Shown in pieces: positions 35,237-45,668 of a stretch of 64,000 bases of DNA. The translations under genes and the position numbers were made by a program. Source of the stretch: Neptuniibacter marinus. Lineage in GTDB: Bacteria; Pseudomonadota; Gammaproteobacteria; Pseudomonadales; Balneatricaceae. The DNA lies in assembly GCF_001597725.1 (NCBI RefSeq), contig NZ_LUTR01000002.1, forward strand, positions 1 to 64,000, read 5' to 3'. The notes under the pieces are model-generated. The model was not told the DNA's origin, ran no database searches, and worked only from the letters and a program-made list of their open reading frames with translations. Numbering within the stretch: position 1 is the stretch's first letter; every line of letters starts with the position of its first letter.

Positions 35237-37020
35237 GGTGAAACCTCCTGTTTAGCGAACGGCTGAAAGGCATAGCCCTCATCAGCCAAACTCCAGTTAT
35301 AAAATTCAATCAAGTTAAGGCGTAAACCGTGGATAACTCCACTGATTACAGTCAGTAAAAAGTTCAAAAGATGCCCAACCAAAAGGATAAGCACTTTAAA
35401 AAGAAGACCAATGGCAGGCAAAGCAGCCGCAACATCAACAGCCAATTTGTTAAAAGTCATGGCAAGAGAGGCGCTCGCTAAACCTAATGCAAATAAGCGC
35501 AAATAACTTAAAACATCGCCAAACAGTTTAGTAATACCGGTTAAAGCTAACAAACCATCAACGAGCCTCATCCCACTCCAGCCACTACGTGCAGAAGAGA
35601 AACATAGAACAAGCATTAACCCTGCGGCAAAACACAACCAGTGCAGAACAGTAAAGCCTTGAATCCAACCGGCTAAGGCCACTGCTATACTGATTGCCCA
35701 GCCTATTGCGGCCCAGGCTTGTAGCGACTTCCTACGTACCCAAGCCATCATCAAATTGCCTAATATCAGATGGATAGCACCGACGGTAATCGAGAGCAGC
35801 ATCATACTATCAAAGTCGTTAAGATCTAACATTTTAAGCCCTTGAAGCCATCCAAATGGGGCCTGAGCACCGAAATAACTACCGACAACAACACCCCATA
35901 TAAATCCAGCGATGGCTAACGCACAACCCATAGCACGCAGGCGTATACCGCTTTCAGTCATACCCATACGTTGCCAATAGAAAAACAAAATTGCAGCAAG
36001 CAGTAAGGAGTAACCTGCATCCGACATAATCAATGCAAAAAATGAAACGAATGAGAAGAAAACAACACGAGAAGGGTCCCAGCTACGATAACCAGGCATT
36101 TGGAAGAAGTTGACCACCTCTTCACCACCCGCTATGGCCGTAGGGTTATCAAGTAAGGTGGGAGGAAGCTCATCCTCTTTAGGTGACTCAACTTGAAGCG
36201 CTAAGCACTGTTCTTGCGCTAATAACTGGAGTTGCGCTAAATGCTCCTCGGAGAGCCAACCTTGAACTGCGAAAATTTCATCTCTATCTAATGTTTGATT
36301 AGAGACTTCCGCTAACTGTGCAGCATCATCAGTACCCGCAATAGAGCGCTGTAACAAATATATCCACCGCGTATAACCTTCTCGTTCAGCTTCAACGGTT
36401 TCAAGTTCAATCTCAATATCTTCTAATTCTCGCTTGAGATGAACCAGCGGCACGGCACCCGTGTGGGTTCGAAGAACAGGCAGTACATTAATACCTGGCT
36501 CTTTTTCAGAGATAACTGCAATATAGCTGTGACGGTTATCTCGATGAACCACCTGCCAAGGAAGTTCAACATCTTGCAGCTCTTTCATACGGAAATTGGG
36601 TACTAAATAGAACCAAAAGCGCTGTCCATAAAGTTCATTTTCTTCCGGTAATTCAAAGCTCCCCCAAGGGGTTAAATCTTTAATTCTTTTCTGTAAGAAG
36701 TCATATCGTTCAACAAGATCGAGGCGTAATCGGCGGTTTTTCTCGACACCTTGAACTACAGATAGCAGGTCGAAATGACGTTCACTAACAACCTGTTTCC
36801 GCTTTTGTTTACAATTCAGAAGGTAATGTAAACTTTCATATAACTGCTCTGGACTAACCTTTAATGAGTTTGTTTCGGTATGCTTGGAGGGTGCCGAAGA
36901 GGATAGTTCCTGTAAAGGTATAATATGCATTACACCTAAAGACTGAAGCTGATCTAAAACCTGTGCTTTATCTTCAGTTAACCCAACTAATGTGGCTTTT
37001 TTTAACGCTAGGATACTCAT
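35224..37020 (-). CDS. ntpI: V/A-type ATPase membrane stator subunit I
   Basis: 598 residues. The cytoplasmic half (1-330) is coiled-coil/alpha-beta; the membrane half from ~330 has about seven hydrophobic segments including MSDAGYSLLLAAILFFYW and the conserved FGDVLSYLRLFALGLAS motif (~505) that carries the ion-channel Arg. This subunit links stator stalks to the rotor ring. It overlaps ntpD by 4 bp and ntpK by 13 bp. Confidence 0.93.
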   Translation of the reverse strand: MSILALKKATLVGLTEDKAQVLDQLQSLGVMHIIPLQELSSSAPSKHTETNSLKVSPEQLYESLHYLLNCKQKRKQVVSERHFDLLSVVQGVEKNRRLRLDLVERYDFLQKRIKDLTPWGSFELPEENELYGQRFWFYLVPNFRMKELQDVELPWQVVHRDNRHSYIAVISEKEPGINVLPVLRTHTGAVPLVHLKRELEDIEIELETVEAEREGYTRWIYLLQRSIAGTDDAAQLAEVSNQTLDRDEIFAVQGWLSEEHLAQLQLLAQEQCLALQVESPKEDELPPTLLDNPTAIAGGEEVVNFFQMPGYRSWDPSRVVFFSFVSFFALIMSDAGYSLLLAAILFFYWQRMGMTESGIRLRAMGCALAIAGFIWGVVVGSYFGAQAPFGWLQGLKMLDLNDFDSMMLLSITVGAIHLILGNLMMAWVRRKSLQAWAAIGWAISIAVALAGWIQGFTVLHWLCFAAGLMLVLCFSSARSGWSGMRLVDGLLALTGITKLFGDVLSYLRLFALGLASASLAMTFNKLAVDVAAALPAIGLLFKVLILLVGHLLNFLLTVISGVIHGLRLNLIEFYNWSLADEGYAFQPFAKQEVSPWIT

Positions 37021-37619
37021 AGCTGCATCCTCCTGCGTTTATTTTTTGCAATTTTTGCTCTCACAACACCGGCACGCTCGGCATCTGAGAGCGCTATTCT
37101 AATTTTACGTATATTTCTTTGTGCTTCAGGAATCAAAACCTTATCAAACAGATTTAATCGCTGTGTGGTTTTTTGTAACCCTAGCTCCAGCAATTCTAAC
37201 CGTTGTTGATAGATCTTAACTTCGATCTCAGTTCGTAACGCTTTGGTCTGTAAATTTAAGAAATCATCGACCCAGTGAGGTAGCAACAATACCGAATATT
37301 TTGCTATTTCGACGTCAAACACTGCCAACTTTGGTAACTCTAATCCAACAAGGTTCACATAATTAATAGTTAGCTGTTTAACCTGTATCAGTGAGTTTAA
37401 ATCAATTTTTGAATCCGCAGACATAGGTAACTGCTCAACCACTTGCTGCTGCAATAACGCCAACTGTTCTTGATTATTTTCCAAGGCAGCAACCGCTTCT
37501 TGGCGGGCCGACAATAGCTGTTTACGCTTAAGATCCAACGCAGGTACAAACTGCTTAAAAGCCTTTAAGCGCCGCCCCTCTCTATTGAGCGTGGTTTTAT
37601 TAAGCGCTAACTTTGCCAC
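37017..37619 (-). CDS. ntpD: V/A-type ATPase central-stalk subunit D
   Basis: 200 residues, GTG start at 37619. Long helical hairpin rich in Leu and Gln (RQEAVAALENNQEQLALLQQ), with the C-terminal RVNALE-equivalent segment RLNLFDKVLIPEAQRNIRKI (~157-176) that is diagnostic of subunit D. It is the rotating shaft in the A3B3 head. 18 bp after ntpB. Confidence 0.92.
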   Translation of the reverse strand: MAKLALNKTTLNREGRRLKAFKQFVPALDLKRKQLLSARQEAVAALENNQEQLALLQQQVVEQLPMSADSKIDLNSLIQVKQLTINYVNLVGLELPKLAVFDVEIAKYSVLLLPHWVDDFLNLQTKALRTEIEVKIYQQRLELLELGLQKTTQRLNLFDKVLIPEAQRNIRKIRIALSDAERAGVVRAKIAKNKRRRMQL

Positions 37620-37637
37620 TATTTATCTACCTTACTA

Positions 37638-39011
37638 TTAAAGAGTTTCACTACTTTGAACATCGGCCTTTTTCGGGAAATACTTATCAATCAGCACTTG
37701 TTTCATTAACAACTCATGATCATGAAAGCATTCAGCTAAGGTTTCCCAGCTCAGATCCAACGCATCTTCTAAAGGCAAAGTAACGTCTATACCCATAAAT
37801 CGTTGACGGAAGAGTTCACCAAATTTCAGAAGGCGCTCATCATACTCACTCAGTTCAAATGACATAGCCTGTTTCTGAACGGCATCTTGCGCTTCTGCAT
37901 AAAAGCGCACCATCGTATTCATAATCTGACTGTGGTCTTCACGGGTTACTTTGCCGATAACGTGCTGCTTTAAGCGTGATAAAGAGCCAAAAGGATCAAT
38001 TACGCCATTATGCAAATAGAACTGACCTTCCGTTATATAACCCGTATTATCAGGCACAGGGTGCGTTACATCATCGCCCGGCATAGTTGTTACAGAGAGA
38101 ATAGTCACAGACCCTGCACCTTTATAATCACAAGCTTTCTCATAACGACGTGCAAGCTGTGAATAAAGGTCGCCGATATAACCTCGGTTAGAAGGTACAT
38201 GCTCCATAGAGATACCTACCTCTTTCAAAGCATCCGCATAAGCGGTCATATCAGTTAGTAAAACAAGGACGCGTTTGCCCTCTTCTACTGCAAATCGTTC
38301 CGCTACCGCAAGCGCCATATCCGGTACTAATAAAGCTTCGACGGTAGGATCTGAACCTTGATGAACAAACATCACCGTACGAGCATGAACACCTGCCTCC
38401 TCAAACGCTTGGCGAAAAAAGTAATAATCATCAAAGATCAGCCCTATCCCACCAAACACAACCACGTCAGCATCCGCGTGTGTGCCAATCTGAGCCAACA
38501 GCTGGTTATAAGGCTCGCCTGCAACTGAAAAAATAGGTATTTTTTGGCTTTCAACTAGGCAGTTAAAAACATCAATCATCGGCACATCAGTGCGGATCAT
38601 ATGGGAGGCTAAGACACGACGTGCGGGATTTACTGTTGGCCCGTCGATCTCAATTTTTGGTTCTTCCGTTAACGCTGGGCCTGTATCAATCGTTCGCCCA
38701 GTGCCAGAAAAGGCACGACCAAGAATATTAGGGGAGAATGTAACTTCCATTGATCGCCCTAAAAAGCGAATAACAGAATGAGTGGACAAACCTTTAGTGC
38801 CGCTAAACACCTGAAGAGACACGGCCTCTTTATCGAGCAAAATCACTTGCGCCAAACTGGCATGCTGGCCACGATTTTCATCATTTTCAATTAATGCCAG
38901 ATCACCAAAACATATAGGTGAAATACCTTCTTCAGACAGTGGCACATGAACTTTGACGATATCGCCCACTATCTCAAGAATTCGCGAATACCTAACCAGC
39001 AGCTGCGTCAC
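37638..39011 (-). CDS. ntpB: V/A-type ATPase non-catalytic subunit B
   Basis: 457 residues, GTG start at 39011. The GRAFSGTGRTIDTGP (~95), SVAGEPYNQLLAQIG (~160; Walker-A position degenerate, as in B subunits), SNRGYIGDLYSQLARRYEKA (~265) and SVTTMPGDDVTHPVPDNTGY motifs are all characteristic. First V-ATPase gene in the transcript here, 34 bp after the NIF3-like gene. Confidence 0.95.
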   Translation of the reverse strand: MTQLLVRYSRILEIVGDIVKVHVPLSEEGISPICFGDLALIENDENRGQHASLAQVILLDKEAVSLQVFSGTKGLSTHSVIRFLGRSMEVTFSPNILGRAFSGTGRTIDTGPALTEEPKIEIDGPTVNPARRVLASHMIRTDVPMIDVFNCLVESQKIPIFSVAGEPYNQLLAQIGTHADADVVVFGGIGLIFDDYYFFRQAFEEAGVHARTVMFVHQGSDPTVEALLVPDMALAVAERFAVEEGKRVLVLLTDMTAYADALKEVGISMEHVPSNRGYIGDLYSQLARRYEKACDYKGAGSVTILSVTTMPGDDVTHPVPDNTGYITEGQFYLHNGVIDPFGSLSRLKQHVIGKVTREDHSQIMNTMVRFYAEAQDAVQKQAMSFELSEYDERLLKFGELFRQRFMGIDVTLPLEDALDLSWETLAECFHDHELLMKQVLIDKYFPKKADVQSSETL

Positions 39012-39045
39012 AACGTTCTCCCTATAAGAATTATGCGAATATGAG

Positions 39046-39357
39046 TTAAAACATTTCTAATTTCCAAACTTCATAGGCAGGCTCTTCATATGGATGAGCC
39101 TGTTTTAAAGCCATGACTGCCTGCTTAATAAACTCTTCATCACAAACCAATTCAACTTTCCATTCTGAAACGGTTTCTAACTCGTTGCACTTACCTATAA
39201 AAGGGGTACTGCCTTCTAAGGCTCTAAACTGCCCACGACCCAGCACTTGCCAGCAACATTGATCGTAATTACCAATACGGCCAGCACCTGTACTAAAAAT
39301 AGCCGTTTTAACAGTTTCCAAATGATCTTCAGGTACAAAAAAACTCAACTTATACAC
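39046..39357 (-). CDS. NIF3/YqfO N-terminal-type small protein
   Basis: 103 residues from GTG 39357. YKLSFFVPEDHLETVKTAIF, GRIGNYDQCCWQVLGRGQF and HPYEEPAYEVWKL match the CutA-like insert domain of NIF3/YqfO proteins, which often occurs as a free-standing protein of this size in gammaproteobacteria. Role unknown. It is immediately upstream of the V-ATPase operon on the same strand and could be co-transcribed with it. Confidence 0.88.
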   Translation of the reverse strand: MYKLSFFVPEDHLETVKTAIFSTGAGRIGNYDQCCWQVLGRGQFRALEGSTPFIGKCNELETVSEWKVELVCDEEFIKQAVMALKQAHPYEEPAYEVWKLEMF

Positions 39358-39829
39358 GTACTTTTACCTGTTTATATCACACCGATAAGAATCTGCCACT
39401 CATTAAGTAAGTAACAACTAAAGTAAGCAACAACGGCTAAGCTCAAAATCTAATTCTATTAATCTACCACCTAATCGATTCAAGATAGAGTCATGACTCC
39501 AGTCTGCTTTATCTAGGTAACAAACAAATTGATCTGCGGCATTGATAGTTTAAGTTATTTGGCTAATTTCTACATTTCTACTACCCAATAGAATAATACT
39601 AATCTGCTCATCAAAACTTTAGCAAGATCCAGATAGAACTTCATACAGACCATAGGCAGATTGTAATAACGGACTTAAGAACCTACGAGCCATGAGCTCA
39701 AGCAAAAGTTTGTGTCTTAAAAATAAGGCGTTACCTCTCCACACACCACGCCTATTGCACAAAATATGAATAAGCAGGCATAAAAAAACCGCTTTAAAAG
39801 CGGTTTTAGCTATCAATCATCAATATAGG
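39358..39829. other. Intergenic stretch with no recognised gene
   Basis: Apart from the dapB terminator at its right end I see nothing. A 65-codon minus frame at 39619-39816 (QSAYGLYEVLSGS) overlaps that terminator and has no recognisable family; it may be a decayed gene. Confidence 0.5.
39784..39807 (-). terminator. Terminator of dapB
   Basis: AAAACCGCTTT / AAAGCGGTTTT with a T-run of seven on the minus strand, 22 bp after dapB. Confidence 0.88.
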
Positions 39830-40648
<819 letters not shown>

Positions 40649-41452
40649 TTAGTCTTTGTCATACAGAATATTTTGATCCATATCCAGTGCAGGTTTCTCA
40701 CAGGATGGGTGTCCTACTGCTCGGGCAGGCACACCAACAACAGTCGTATGTGCAAGCACATCATCAAGGACAACACTCCCACCGCCAATTTTTGCGCCAG
40801 CGCCAATTTCTATATTGCCGAAAATTTTTGCACCTGCCGCGATCATGACACCTTCGCGGATCTTTGGATGTCTATCACCTGTAATCTTACCGGTTCCGCC
40901 TAAAGTAACTGACTGCAGAATAGATACGTCATTCTCGATCACACTCGTTTCACCCACAACAATACCTGTTGCATGATCAAACATAACCCCTTGGCCAATA
41001 ACGGCACCCGGATGTATATCCACTTGGAGCACACTACTGACACGACTCTGAATATACATCGCCATGCTTTTACGCCCCTGCTTCCACATATAATGCGCTA
41101 CTCGATAAGCCTGTATCGCGTGAAAACCTTTAAGGTAGAGTAAGACAGTAGAATATTTATCAATAGCAGGATCGCGTGTACGTACCGCCGCTATATCAGC
41201 ACAAACTGCCGCAATAATTTCCGGCGCATCACGAAAGACCTCTTCTATGACTAAACGGAAAGTTACCGCAGGTACGGCATCGTCATAGAGCTTTCGGCTT
41301 AAAAGATAGGCCAGTGCTGAACATAAGCTTTGGTGGCCTAATATATTGGCGTGGTAATAACCCGCTAAAACTGGCTCATTAATGACTTCTTGCTCAGCTT
41401 CTGCAGTAATCTCTTGCCAAAGCCAATCTCGGCATTCTGGATTCTGGCTCAT
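40649..41452 (-). CDS. cysE: Serine O-acetyltransferase
   Basis: 267 residues from ATG 41452 (MSQNPECRDW), which has a GGAG site six bases upstream; a longer frame from TTG 41524 adds 24 unsupported residues. N-terminal helical SATase domain (QSLCSALAYLLSRKL), then left-handed beta-helix hexapeptides with catalytic DHATGIVVGET (~164) and VTLGGTGK. Makes O-acetylserine from serine and acetyl-CoA, first step of cysteine synthesis. Inserted between dnaJ and dapB, not the usual place. Confidence 0.93.
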   Translation of the reverse strand: MSQNPECRDWLWQEITAEAEQEVINEPVLAGYYHANILGHQSLCSALAYLLSRKLYDDAVPAVTFRLVIEEVFRDAPEIIAAVCADIAAVRTRDPAIDKYSTVLLYLKGFHAIQAYRVAHYMWKQGRKSMAMYIQSRVSSVLQVDIHPGAVIGQGVMFDHATGIVVGETSVIENDVSILQSVTLGGTGKITGDRHPKIREGVMIAAGAKIFGNIEIGAGAKIGGGSVVLDDVLAHTTVVGVPARAVGHPSCEKPALDMDQNILYDKD

Positions 41453-41528
41453 GCCATCTCCGATGATCTTGTAAATACTCAAGTTAGCAGAGACTTTCCT
41501 AACCAACCTGAGTATTTGGGACAACTTT

Positions 41529-42662
41529 TTAGGTCATGTCTTCAAAGAATTTCTTCACGGAATCAAAGAAGCCATGCTTTTTAGGGCTGTGTTTACGTGT
41601 ACCTTGCTCCATCTCATCTTGGAACTCACGCAATAACTCTTTTTGACGACTACTTAGTTTAACCGGCGTTTCCACAACCACTTTAACCAACATATCACCA
41701 ACAGAACCACCACGAACAGGCGCAATACCTTTGCCTCGTAAGCGGAACATTTTGCCCGTCTGCGTTTCAGCAGGCACTTTCAGTTTCACACGGCCATCCA
41801 AAGTCGGAACTTCAAGCTCACCACCTAGGGCTGCATCAACAAAACTGATAGGTACTTCACAATAAAGATGTTTGCCATCACGCTCAAATATTGGATGCTC
41901 TTTAACATGAACCTGAACATAAAGATCACCCGCAGGACCACCATGCGTACCTGCTTCACCTTCGCCAGATAAGCGAATACGATCACCTGTATCAACTCCT
42001 GCAGGGATTTTAACGGATAAGGTTTTGGTTTTCTCTTTACGACCCTGACCATGACAATCAGTACAGGGATCAGAGATAATTTTACCTTCACCATGACAGG
42101 TAGGACAGGTTTGCTGTACAGAGAAAAAGCCTTGTTGCATACGCACTTGGCCTTGGCCGCCGCACGTACCACATACTTTAGCTGAACTCCCAGGTTTGGC
42201 ACCAGTACCGTCACACGTTTCACAGGCTACAAGCGTAGGAATCTGGATGCTTTTTTCGACACCACGAACCGCCTCTTCCAGTGTCATCTCCATGTTGTAA
42301 CGTAGATCAGCACCACGCTGCACGGAGCTTCGACCGCCACGACCACCGCCGCCGCCAAAGATATCTCCAAAGACATCACCAAAGATATCTGAGAAGTTAC
42401 CATCAAAGCCGCCACCTTGACCGCCACGCATGTTGGGATCTACACCCGCATGACCGTATTGATCATAAGCAGCTTTTTTCTGCGCATCCGAAAGTACTTC
42501 GTAGGCTTCATTCACCTCTTTGAACTTATCTTCAGCCTCTTTATCATCCGGATTACGGTCCGGGTGATACTTCATCGCCATACGGCGAAAAGCTTTTTTG
42601 ATATCCCGATCAGATGAATCTCGGGAAACACCTAATATTTCGTAATAATCTTGTTTCGACAT
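41529..42662 (-). CDS. dnaJ: Chaperone DnaJ
   Basis: 377 residues from ATG 42662 ([11 protein letters not shown]); the GTG at 42668 is upstream and not needed. J domain with HPD ([10 protein letters not shown], residue ~32), G/F-rich region ([10 protein letters not shown]), zinc-finger domain with four C-x2-C-x-G-x-G ([39 protein letters not shown]), then the substrate-binding C-terminal domains. Stimulates DnaK ATPase and hands over substrates. 138 bp after dnaK. Confidence 0.97.
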   Translation of the reverse strand: MSKQDYYEILGVSRDSSDRDIKKAFRRMAMKYHPDRNPDDKEAEDKFKEVNEAYEVLSDAQKKAAYDQYGHAGVDPNMRGGQGGGFDGNFSDIFGDVFGDIFGGGGGRGGRSSVQRGADLRYNMEMTLEEAVRGVEKSIQIPTLVACETCDGTGAKPGSSAKVCGTCGGQGQVRMQQGFFSVQQTCPTCHGEGKIISDPCTDCHGQGRKEKTKTLSVKIPAGVDTGDRIRLSGEGEAGTHGGPAGDLYVQVHVKEHPIFERDGKHLYCEVPISFVDAALGGELEVPTLDGRVKLKVPAETQTGKMFRLRGKGIAPVRGGSVGDMLVKVVVETPVKLSSRQKELLREFQDEMEQGTRKHSPKKHGFFDSVKKFFEDMT

Positions 42663-42703
42663 GGTCACAACACTTGTCAGGGCTTAATGCCGGATATGAC
42701 AAC

Positions 42704-42760
42704 GCGGGCATAAAGCCCGCGGTGCCGAGTAAATCTGCTTTCCGGCTAAAACCGGAAAGC
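42704..42760 (-). terminator. Two consecutive hairpins between dnaK and dnaJ
   Basis: GCGGGC/GCCCGC (42704-42720) and GCTTTCCGG/CCGGAAAGC (42737-42760). Neither is followed by a T-run on the minus strand. They may partly terminate or stabilise dnaK mRNA, explaining higher dnaK than dnaJ expression; inference. Confidence 0.5.
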
Positions 42761-42799
42761 CAATGCTAAATAGATCCTTTAAATCAGCGTCAATACGAC

Positions 42800-44725
42800 T
42801 TATTTTTTGTCGTCTTTCACTTCTTCAAATTCTGCATCTACTGCATCATCGTTACCGCCGGTCTGTTCTTCTCCTGCAGCACCTTGAGCCGCTTCAGCTT
42901 GTTGAGCAGCTTCAGCATACATTTTTTGTGCAACAGCAGAGATCGCTTCAGTTAATGCCGCTGTTTTAGCTTCAATCGCGTCTTTATCATCCGCTTTCAA
43001 AGCTTCTTCCAACTCAGCAGTCGCTGCTTCAACAGCCGTTTTCTCTTCCTCAGTCGCTTTATCACCCGCTTCTTCCATTGTTTTCTTAGCGGAGTGAACC
43101 ATGGCATCACCCTGGTTACGAGCCTGAGTTAGTTCTTCAAACTTTTTATCTTCTTCAGCATGGGCTTCAGCATCATTAACCATCTGATCAATTTCATCAT
43201 CGCTTAAACCTGAAGAAGATTTAATCACGATAGATTGCTGCTTACCTGTTGCCTTATCTTGAGCGGATACATTCAAGATACCGTTTGCATCCAAGTCGAA
43301 TGTTACTTCGATCTGTGGAACACCACGTGGCGCTGGTGGAATCTCAGCCAAGTCAAAACGACCTAGTGACTTGTTCTGTGTCGCTTGCTTACGCTCACCC
43401 TGAACAACATGAATTGTTACAGCATTCTGGTTGTCATCGGCAGTAGAGAAGATCTGAGACTTCTTCGTTGGAATAGTCGTGTTCTTCTCAATAACTGGAG
43501 TAGCAACGCCACCCATAGTTTCGATGCCTAGTGTTAGCGGTGTTACATCAAGAAGTAGAACGTCTTTAACGTCGCCAGCCAGTACCGCACCTTGAATCGC
43601 AGCACCCATTGCTACCGCTTCATCAGGGTTTACATCTTTACGTGGTTCTTTACCGAAGAACTCAGACACTTTCGCCTGAACCATTGGCATACGAGTCTGA
43701 CCACCAACCAAGATAACTTCGTCGACTTCAGACATGCTCAAGCCAGAATCTTTAAGTGCTAGACGACAAGGCTCAAGTGAACGTTCAACCAGCTCTTCAA
43801 CCAAAGATTCAAGTTTTGAACGGCTAATTTTAACATTAAGATGTTTAGGGCCTGACGCATCAGCTGTGATGTAAGGCAGGTTAACATCAGTGCTCTGTGC
43901 AGATGACAACTCAACTTTCGCTTTCTCTGCACCCTCTTTAAGACGCTGTAGCGCAAGAGGATCGTTGTGTAGATCAATACCTGTATCTTTCTTAAACTCT
44001 GCAGCCAAGAACTCAATCAAACGTAAGTCAAAGTCCTCACCACCAAGGAACGTATCACCGTTAGTCGATAACACTTCAAACTGGTGCTCGCCATCAACTT
44101 CAGCAATTTCGATGATAGAGATATCAAATGTACCACCACCTAAGTCATAAACAGCGATTGTTTTATCACCTTTAGACTTATCCATACCATAAGCCAGTGC
44201 AGCAGCTGTTGGCTCGTTGATAATACGTTTAACGTCTAGGCCTGCAATACGGCCCGCATCTTTTGTTGCTTGACGCTGAGCATCGTTAAAGTAAGCAGGT
44301 ACAGTAACAACCGCTTCAGTTACCTCTTCACCGAGGTAGTCTTCAGCTGTTTTCTTCATTTTTTTCAGAATCTCAGCAGAGACCTGAGGTGCAGCTAGTT
44401 TTTCACCTTTTACTTCAACCCAAGCATCACCGTTGTCTGCTTCAATAATTTTGTACGGCACCATTTTGATGTCTTTCTGTACAACTTCATCTTTAAAGCG
44501 ACGACCGATTAAACGCTTGATCGCAAATAATGTATTATTCGGGTTAGTAACTGCCTGACGCTTAGCCGGCTGACCAACCAAAATTTCACCGTCTTCTGCG
44601 TAAGCGATGATAGAAGGCGTAGTACGATCGCCTTCAGCGTTTTCAATTACTTTAGTTGTGTCACCATCTAAAACAGAAACACAAGAGTTTGTGGTTCCTA
44701 AGTCAATACCGATGATTTTACCCAT
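42800..44725 (-). CDS. dnaK: Chaperone DnaK (Hsp70)
   Basis: 641 residues from ATG 44725 ([15 protein letters not shown]), preceded by GGAG; a TTG at 44740 would add five residues and is rejected. Nucleotide-binding motifs [15 protein letters not shown] (~193) and [11 protein letters not shown] (~340), linker VLLLDVTPL (~389), substrate-binding domain and a lid ending with acidic [12 protein letters not shown], as usual for exported-clamp EEVD-like tails in bacteria. Core heat-shock chaperone with DnaJ and GrpE. Confidence 0.98.
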   Translation of the reverse strand: MGKIIGIDLGTTNSCVSVLDGDTTKVIENAEGDRTTPSIIAYAEDGEILVGQPAKRQAVTNPNNTLFAIKRLIGRRFKDEVVQKDIKMVPYKIIEADNGDAWVEVKGEKLAAPQVSAEILKKMKKTAEDYLGEEVTEAVVTVPAYFNDAQRQATKDAGRIAGLDVKRIINEPTAAALAYGMDKSKGDKTIAVYDLGGGTFDISIIEIAEVDGEHQFEVLSTNGDTFLGGEDFDLRLIEFLAAEFKKDTGIDLHNDPLALQRLKEGAEKAKVELSSAQSTDVNLPYITADASGPKHLNVKISRSKLESLVEELVERSLEPCRLALKDSGLSMSEVDEVILVGGQTRMPMVQAKVSEFFGKEPRKDVNPDEAVAMGAAIQGAVLAGDVKDVLLLDVTPLTLGIETMGGVATPVIEKNTTIPTKKSQIFSTADDNQNAVTIHVVQGERKQATQNKSLGRFDLAEIPPAPRGVPQIEVTFDLDANGILNVSAQDKATGKQQSIVIKSSSGLSDDEIDQMVNDAEAHAEEDKKFEELTQARNQGDAMVHSAKKTMEEAGDKATEEEKTAVEAATAELEEALKADDKDAIEAKTAALTEAISAVAQKMYAEAAQQAEAAQGAAGEEQTGGNDDAVDAEFEEVKDDKK

Positions 44726-44831
44726 TTGTATCTGCTCCAATTCGCGCTGCCCGATTACGACGGACAGTATTTAAAACTTGTAAAAGATAGCTACACTGTC
44801 GTGCTCTCAACTATCTCTCATGCTATGCAAT

Positions 44832-44861
44832 CTATATAAGTACGTTTTATAAGGTTTCAAG
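44832..44861 (-). promoter_or_regulatory. Sigma32-like heat-shock promoter upstream of dnaK
   Basis: Minus strand: CTTGAAA (44855-44861), 14-bp spacer, then CTTATATAG (44832-44840). The -35 matches sigma32 fully, the -10 only partly (CCCCATnT expected). Confidence 0.5.
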
Positions 44862-44879
44862 GGTTACAAGTAAAAAAAC

Positions 44880-45473
44880 TTATCCTTTTGCAACCACAAC
44901 CATCGCCGGACGTACCAACCGGCCATGTAATGTGTAACCTTTCTGCATGACAGCAATAACGCTATTAGGCTCTGCATCAGGCGCATCCACCATTGACATC
45001 GCTTGATGTAATGCAGGATCAAACGCTTCACCTAAAGGACTAACCTGTTCCATCTTGAACTTCTCAAGTCCAGACAAGAACATCTTCATCGTCATCTCAA
45101 CACCTTCACGCACAGGCTGCAGTGCTTCATCATCACCAAAAGCTTCAATTGCACGCTCTAAGCTATCAACAATTGGCAGCATTTCATTAGCAAATTTTTC
45201 TACACCAAATTTATGTGCTTTTTCGACATCCTGCTCAGCACGACGGCGAACATTCTGAGCTTCAGCCTGAATTCGAAGCATCTGATCTTTCAGAGATTCA
45301 ACTTCTGCTACAGCAGCAGCTAACTCTTGAGCTAATGTCTCAGCATTCTGCTCTTCGCTTTCCCCATTCTCATCAACAATCTTTTCTGCTGTTTCTGTAG
45401 CAGCATCAAGTTGCTCATCATTTACAGATTCTGTTTGCTGGTTATCTTGTGGTGTCTGTTCTTCATGTGCCAT
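44880..45473 (-). CDS. grpE: Nucleotide exchange factor GrpE
   Basis: 197 residues. Acidic N-terminus, long dimerisation helix (VESLKDQMLRIQAEAQNVRRR), and the conserved EMLPIVDSLERAIE, FGVEKFAN and QKGYTLHGRLVRPAMVVV segments of GrpE. It exchanges ADP from DnaK. It starts the grpE-dnaK-dnaJ-cysE-dapB block and has its own sigma32-like promoter. Confidence 0.97.
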   Translation of the reverse strand: MAHEEQTPQDNQQTESVNDEQLDAATETAEKIVDENGESEEQNAETLAQELAAAVAEVESLKDQMLRIQAEAQNVRRRAEQDVEKAHKFGVEKFANEMLPIVDSLERAIEAFGDDEALQPVREGVEMTMKMFLSGLEKFKMEQVSPLGEAFDPALHQAMSMVDAPDAEPNSVIAVMQKGYTLHGRLVRPAMVVVAKG

Positions 45474-45540
45474 TGCTACTCTCCAGCCAGCTCCGTGTTA
45501 ACGTCACGGAAAGTCTAGGTATTAATTTCATTTGCAGCTT

Positions 45541-45568
45541 ATATGGGGCCAAAGAGATACCTTTCAAC
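45541..45568 (-). promoter_or_regulatory. Sigma32 heat-shock promoter of grpE
   Basis: Minus strand: GTTGAAA, 13-bp spacer, CCCCATAT; a near-consensus sigma32 promoter 68 bp upstream of the grpE start. Confidence 0.8.
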
Positions 45569-45642
45569 ACTTTAAAGCACTTTTTTTCAGATAAATTCAG
45601 ATAAATATTGCATCAGCACACAAAAAAGCTTATATAAAAGTA

Positions 45643-45658
45643 CTGTATAAAAACACAT
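45643..45658 (+). promoter_or_regulatory. LexA-type operator upstream of recN
   Basis: CTGT-N8-ACAT, preceded by TA, close to the CTGT-N8-ACAG LexA box, ending 10 bp before the recN start. recN is an SOS gene in many gammaproteobacteria. Confidence 0.65.
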
Positions 45659-45668
45659 GTAATTTATT

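Noticed and set aside
39619-39816. 65-codon minus-strand frame
   Set aside because: It starts within the dapB terminator and matches nothing; could be decayed coding DNA but is not supportable.
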